From Lottia gigantea (lineage: Eukaryota > Mollusca > Gastropoda > Lottiidae): a stretch of 64,000 bases of DNA. The stretch covers positions 4,227,403-4,291,402 of the forward strand of contig NW_008710049.1 in the NCBI RefSeq assembly GCF_000327385.1. The letters run 5' to 3'. This document shows, one piece after another, positions 60,201-64,000 of this stretch. Numbering within the stretch: position 1 is the first letter of the stretch; each line of letters opens with the position of its first letter. Below the pieces are notes generated by a model. It searched no databases and was not told where the DNA came from. It saw only the letters and a program-made list of their open reading frames with translations. Position numbers and translations under genes: made by a program.

Positions 60201-62617
60201 TCTAAAGGAGAAAATTCACTGATAGTTGCAGTCTCTAGCCACATGCATTTTGTACTCTTCAATTAAGCTTTTAGTGTTTATAATGACCATATCCAAAAAT
60301 AAAAACAAGCACCTTTCCCTAAACAAGTATCAAATGTTATATACTTATGTCATAGCAAATATCTGAGTTAAAAACCATTAAATAATAAAATATGAATCCA
60401 TTACCTTAAATGAAGGAATAAAATCTAGGACCCAGACACCAAATAAAGAGATAAGTTGTAATAACATAATAAATTGATTAAACTGCCAACAGATACAGAA
60501 TAAAAACGTACTTGAACCAATAAATAACAGACTGATTCTCTGAAAAATGCAAGTTAACATGGTGTTAGATGTAGGTTAGAGTGCACATGATGTCTATTGT
60601 TGTCCTAATACTGCAGAATCAATTCCTATTCCTATTTATAACTTTCTTACAAATACCATTTTTCTTCTCAATATTAGAATTTTGTTGTGTATGCAATGTA
60701 ATTCAATGTAATTCTTGTGAACATGGAAGAATACTGCAAAGGGCTTTCTATTCACATTTCTTGCTTCATACAAATAGCATATCTTTGTGCTGATCAGTCA
60801 GTTATTCTGAGTAAAACTAGGGGACAGGGGTTGATACAAATTGTTCTGGTTCACGCTTTTACCTCTCCTATTCTTGAAATGTTTTTCTTAAAGAAATATG
60901 AAATGGCTGCAATCTGTACCCATAGAAATGGAAGAGCGAAACATTCTCTAAGAGGTGTGGTAAATTCAACTCTGGTTGTATTTTCTTTATTGATGGCATA
61001 AAATATGGCTGCCAAGACGCCAGCCAACCAATTATCAGCTAACATCCAAGCCATACAAAATATTCCACCAATCAAAACAGCTTGTAGATTGAATACAGAA
61101 TAAACATAGAAAAATATTGGTGGTGACTGAAGAAGAAACAGAGAGTATATTATGCCTATTTTGGCTACTATTCAAAACATGAGCAGTCCATGTTATTAAT
61201 AGGGCAACTATGTAGTTATAACCCAGTCTCAAAGATAGTTTGACATGCAAGGTAATATACGCCCACTGGCAGCTTTGATTTTAAATAAAAAATATTTGGC
61301 AGTACAGTAACAATTACCCTTATGAAATATTCTACCCTAAGTTATACATTTTTTTAACTTTTTGAGGCGATGCTGAATTATATTACCAAGTTTCGTCAAA
61401 ATCTGTCAAAAATGCCCTAATCCCAAACCCCCACCCCCCCTTCCATTTCACATGGATGTATAAAAAAGGTAGGTAGCTCATGCTAATGTTAAGAGTCATC
61501 TCAGGATGAGCACCACCATCTTTATTGGACTATTTATGCTACCTTACCTATCAAAATTGTTCCATAAGATGTACAAAATAAATTGTAGTGTTTAAAACTT
61601 TCCTGTTACCTGTATTGCTAAGAATTTATAGAGTGAAGCAAGGATAACTTCTTGGTATATGTTCATTCGTTGTAGTATATTTATAGTAGAGGGATATTCT
61701 GTGTGATTATCCCTTACTAGAGATTGTACACCTAAAAATATAAAACATATCATAGATTAGGTTCTTAGAATCATAGTTCAGCCAGTATATATATATATAT
61801 ATTAAAAAAAATAAATTTCACTGCCACAAAAACAAAAATAAAAAAACAACTTAGTTAAGAAAAGATGATTATAAAAGTCCTCTCTTCATTATTTCAGTTG
61901 GTCCATCTATAAATGGATTGCAAATAAACTCAAAGTTTCATTCTTATAAATATTGATATCTCTTTAGTCTCTTGAAATACATTTTAAATAAGGTACATCC
62001 TCACCTTGAGAAATAGATTTAGACTGTATTAATTGTTTGTAGTAAGAATAAAATAAACCAGATTCAGTTCGAAACGAGATTTCTCTTTCCACTTCCTAAA
62101 ATTTTAAGATTCAACATAAGATTATAAAAGTCATACATTTTACTTTTCAGGAAGGAAAGTCTGACTGCTGGTTCACATGCAATCAAATAGATAAAGCCTG
62201 CAAACGAAGTCTATGGCCTGCACATTTCCGATAACTAAGTTGTGGACGCACTAGGTAAGGAGGTGATAAGGTCAAATTTGATTGGATTCAATATGATTGT
62301 GACGATATTTTGATTAATGAAAAGTATAATACCAAAACATCCTGACAAGACATCCTTACCTTGATATTGGTAAACCACAGAGTATTTTCATGTAGAGTTC
62401 TCATGTACCAGGAGTGGGCTGCACCACAGAACATCATGACTATTAAGCCCAGTAAACAGTTAAAAATGGTGAACTTAGACACTGGCTCTGTAGGTGTTAT
62501 AACTGGCTTCTTAACCTGTTTATTGTATAAGTTTGACACATACGCCTCATATTCTGTTTTGGAGACTGAGCCAGTGGTTTTTCTCTTTCGAACATGGTCT
62601 CCTTTGGCATCTCCCAT
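54279..62617 (-). CDS. DPY19L3: DPY19L3, ER C-mannosyltransferase (16 coding exons, complete)
   Basis: The minus-strand exons, 5' to 3', are 62360-62617, 62005-62095, 61610-61731, 60863-61126, 60405-60539, 59712-59843, 59205-59309, 58848-58921, 58530-58688, 58068-58150, 57411-57559, 57074-57130, 56673-56755, 56324-56456, 54860-55015 and 54279-54431. They sum to 717 codons plus TAA (human 716), all in phase. Matches to human DPY19L3 include LHENTLWFTNIKEVEREISF, TTRVEFTTPLRE, CWQFNQF, TMRMKYLWT, FWDPDTVELM, SMQLLAGVKLC, TNHPHYED, DYIILEDSIC and the C-terminal VFSNKTFRVYKL. The family consists of multi-pass ER membrane GT-C glycosyltransferases. They attach mannose to the first Trp of WxxW motifs in thrombospondin-type repeats from dolichol-phosphate-mannose. 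The acidic LHEN and REISFRTE motifs sit in the first luminal loop. Exon 11 has a GTTTGT donor. A decoy-acceptor minisatellite precedes exon 15. The subfamily is L3 rather than L1, L2 or L4 by its C-terminal part. Confidence 0.95.
55016..55990 (-). repeat. 48-bp minisatellite built from the exon 15 splice acceptor, about 20 units
   Basis: On the minus strand the unit is ATATTGAACCTTGTATTATA, TTGTTTCTAG, ATCTATCAGATGTATGAG. The true exon 15 border reads TTGTTTATAG then ATCTATCAGATGTATG, so each unit contains the intron end, the AG and the first 16 exon bases. About 20 copies fill the 3' end of the intron between exons 14 and 15, with one short unit near 55455. Most copies keep a CTAG or ATAG acceptor. 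Confidence 0.93.
61247..61470. repeat. Dispersed repeat, short copy
   Basis: GCAAGGTAATATACGCCCAC and about 130 further bases match 7094 onward. The closing TTCCATTTCACATGG ... GTATAAAAAAGG matches the end of that copy at about 7600-7630. It lies in the DPY19L3 intron between exons 3 and 4. Confidence 0.6.
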
Positions 62618-63412
62618 ATTTTTCTGTAATTTCTGAAAGAAAATGAAAAAACATATTAACTCTGACAAAAGCAAAAGAAAAATAATTGAAAAAATAAATT
62701 GAAACAGAAAAATATAAACTTTCAAAGGCAGATAAAATACCAAAAAGACAGAAAAGACTTTTGAAGCAAATCTACAATAGAATAAGACAGATAAGAATTT
62801 CTGTTTAAATATTTCTTATTTATTAAACCAAATTTCATTTGAGTTTTGGCTTCTTTGACATGTGTTCTTCACTTTTTGATGCCTTGGCTTATACTATTAG
62901 TTATATTTTAACATCTGATGCAGTAGGCCTATTGGTAAATATCTAAAGTAAAGAAAAAATAATTGGGTCATATCATTACAGAAAATTGTATTTCAAGGGT
63001 AACATCTATGTGGGCCTTCAGTCATAGGATGAATATAAACAAAGTATTGATTGATGTCTGTCTGTTTGTAGAGGGTGGGGGTTTGTAAATAAGAGACACC
63101 GACCAGTCTGAAGTTTTTTGCCGATCAAAACGTGTCAGAAAGAAATACAGTATAATGATTATGCAGATCTGCAATGGCAACAGGGCGCTTTTATAAAAGC
63201 CTCTTTAGGGAAACATTTCCTACAAATCATTTGTTAGGCTATTTAAAACAAAAATTACCTTTATGTTTTAAAATCTCCAAGTTGTCAAAATTTTGAGTTA
63301 CAAGAGTTATCCCGCAAAAACAAATAAAGTCCCACCTGGTGAGCAGGTTAGGTTTTAAGGAGAAGTTCACTGCTTCTGACAAAGTGTTTTCAGACCACAA
63401 AAGTTTCTTACC
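62618..63412 (-). other. Probable DPY19L3 5' UTR intron and first-exon region
   Basis: An acceptor-like TTTCAG lies just upstream of the DPY19L3 ATG (about 62627-62632). A strong minus-strand donor, AAG then GTAAGA (63411-63406), would end a non-coding first exon. An alternative is that the transcript starts within 63.0-63.3 kb and is unspliced. No open frame is supported here. Confidence 0.3.
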
Positions 63413-63416
63413 TTAC

Positions 63417-63532
63417 ATGGAGTTATTTCCCATGGATCAATCATCAGAGTACACCGCCAAACTATTCGAAAAAAGTCGAATTGATTCAAATATACGCCAA
63501 ATCTTACGAAAAATAACCACTTGCTTTGTCAG
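63417..63532 (+). CDS. Possible first coding exon of an unrecognised plus-strand gene
   Basis: The ATG at 63417 (or 63432, in better context: CCCATGG) opens a frame MELFPMDQSSEYTAKLFEKS then RIDSNIRQILRKITTCFV. It ends at CAG followed by GTGAGTAA, a near-perfect donor at 63533, in phase 2. The peptide looks amphipathic-helical and is less AT-biased than chance frames nearby. I do not recognise the family and the next exon is outside the window. It would be divergent from DPY19L3 and would share its promoter. The overlap with a candidate DPY19L3 5' UTR donor makes one of the two doubtful. Confidence 0.35.
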
Positions 63533-63539
63533 GTGAGTA

Positions 63540-63920
63540 ACTGTCCGAAAGCAGAATTACCTGGTTTCTTATATTCTTGGAACCATAGGAAAGGCATTGC
63601 GGATAAGTAGGTCCAGATACAGTGCCAAATTGGTTGGGAAAAGTATTCTTTTCCTCAATAATGTGTGTGTATTATAATAAGTAGGCCTACTGAAAAATAG
63701 TAAGGCCAATGTTGGTTCTGTTCGCAAACGCGGAAGTGCTGGTGTGCGCATACATCCAACCCTCTCCTATTCCATGTTCATCGACGTATGTGGCAAAGCT
63801 AACTCATATTTTCGAAACCATTGGGATTCTATATGCTCAGAAAAAAATTAGACGCTTTTTTCTCGAGCAAATATGAAATGGTGCTGCACTTTTATTATAG
63901 AAGCGAATAACGTGCCAAAA
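63540..63920. other. CpG-containing flank with ETS-like site
   Basis: CpG dinucleotides are more frequent here than in the introns, and ACGCGGAAGTG at about 63728-63738 matches an ETS site. It could be promoter sequence for DPY19L3 if that transcript begins upstream of 63412. The start site cannot be placed. Confidence 0.3.
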
Positions 63921-64000
63921 CATATATGATTAAATTCTCCACTATAATTACCCTTCTGTCAGGTTTATAACATGTGAACTAATATTATTCATTTTTATCA

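Overview
The window reads as AT-rich animal nuclear DNA: small phase-compatible exons with GT/AG borders, long introns, and many short dispersed repeats. Protein similarity is to metazoan families. The gene structures and repeat style suggest a lophotrochozoan, most likely a mollusc; that placement is an inference and was not tested. No rRNA genes, tRNA genes, CRISPR arrays or virus-derived elements were recognised.

Layout. (1) 1-11.3 kb: the first coding exon of REV3L (DNA polymerase zeta catalytic subunit) on the minus strand at 1045-1183; the rest of that gene lies left of the window. The following 10 kb is probably its 5' intron and is full of old non-autonomous elements. (2) 11.2-11.6 kb: a probable shared promoter with an E2F-like site, firing REV3L leftward and an 8-finger C2H2 protein gene rightward (11908-14865). 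(3) 15.7-17.7 kb: a three-exon NDUFAF4 gene (mitochondrial complex I assembly factor), plus strand. (4) 22.1-51.7 kb: a 22-exon PICALM/AP180 gene (clathrin assembly, ANTH domain), minus strand, with a 13.7 kb first intron. (5) 54.3-62.6 kb: a complete 16-exon DPY19L3 gene (ER C-mannosyltransferase), minus strand, 717 residues. (6) 63.4-63.5 kb: a possible first exon of an unrecognised plus-strand gene leaving the window.

The genes are ordinary housekeeping genes with no obvious joint pathway. I joined PICALM and DPY19L3 exon by exon; every junction keeps the reading frame and the predicted lengths fit the families.

The most unusual feature is a ~975 bp array of about twenty 48-bp units inside DPY19L3 (55016-55990). 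Each unit is a copy of the 3' splice site and first bases of exon 15, so the exon is preceded by about twenty decoy acceptors, most with an in-frame TAG built into the next acceptor. Other points of interest are a 16-unit, indel-free 36-bp minisatellite that stays open in one frame, a MITE family with a conserved internal core, nested foldback elements, NAGNAG acceptors and a microexon in PICALM, and a Met/Gly/Pro-rich PICALM tail.
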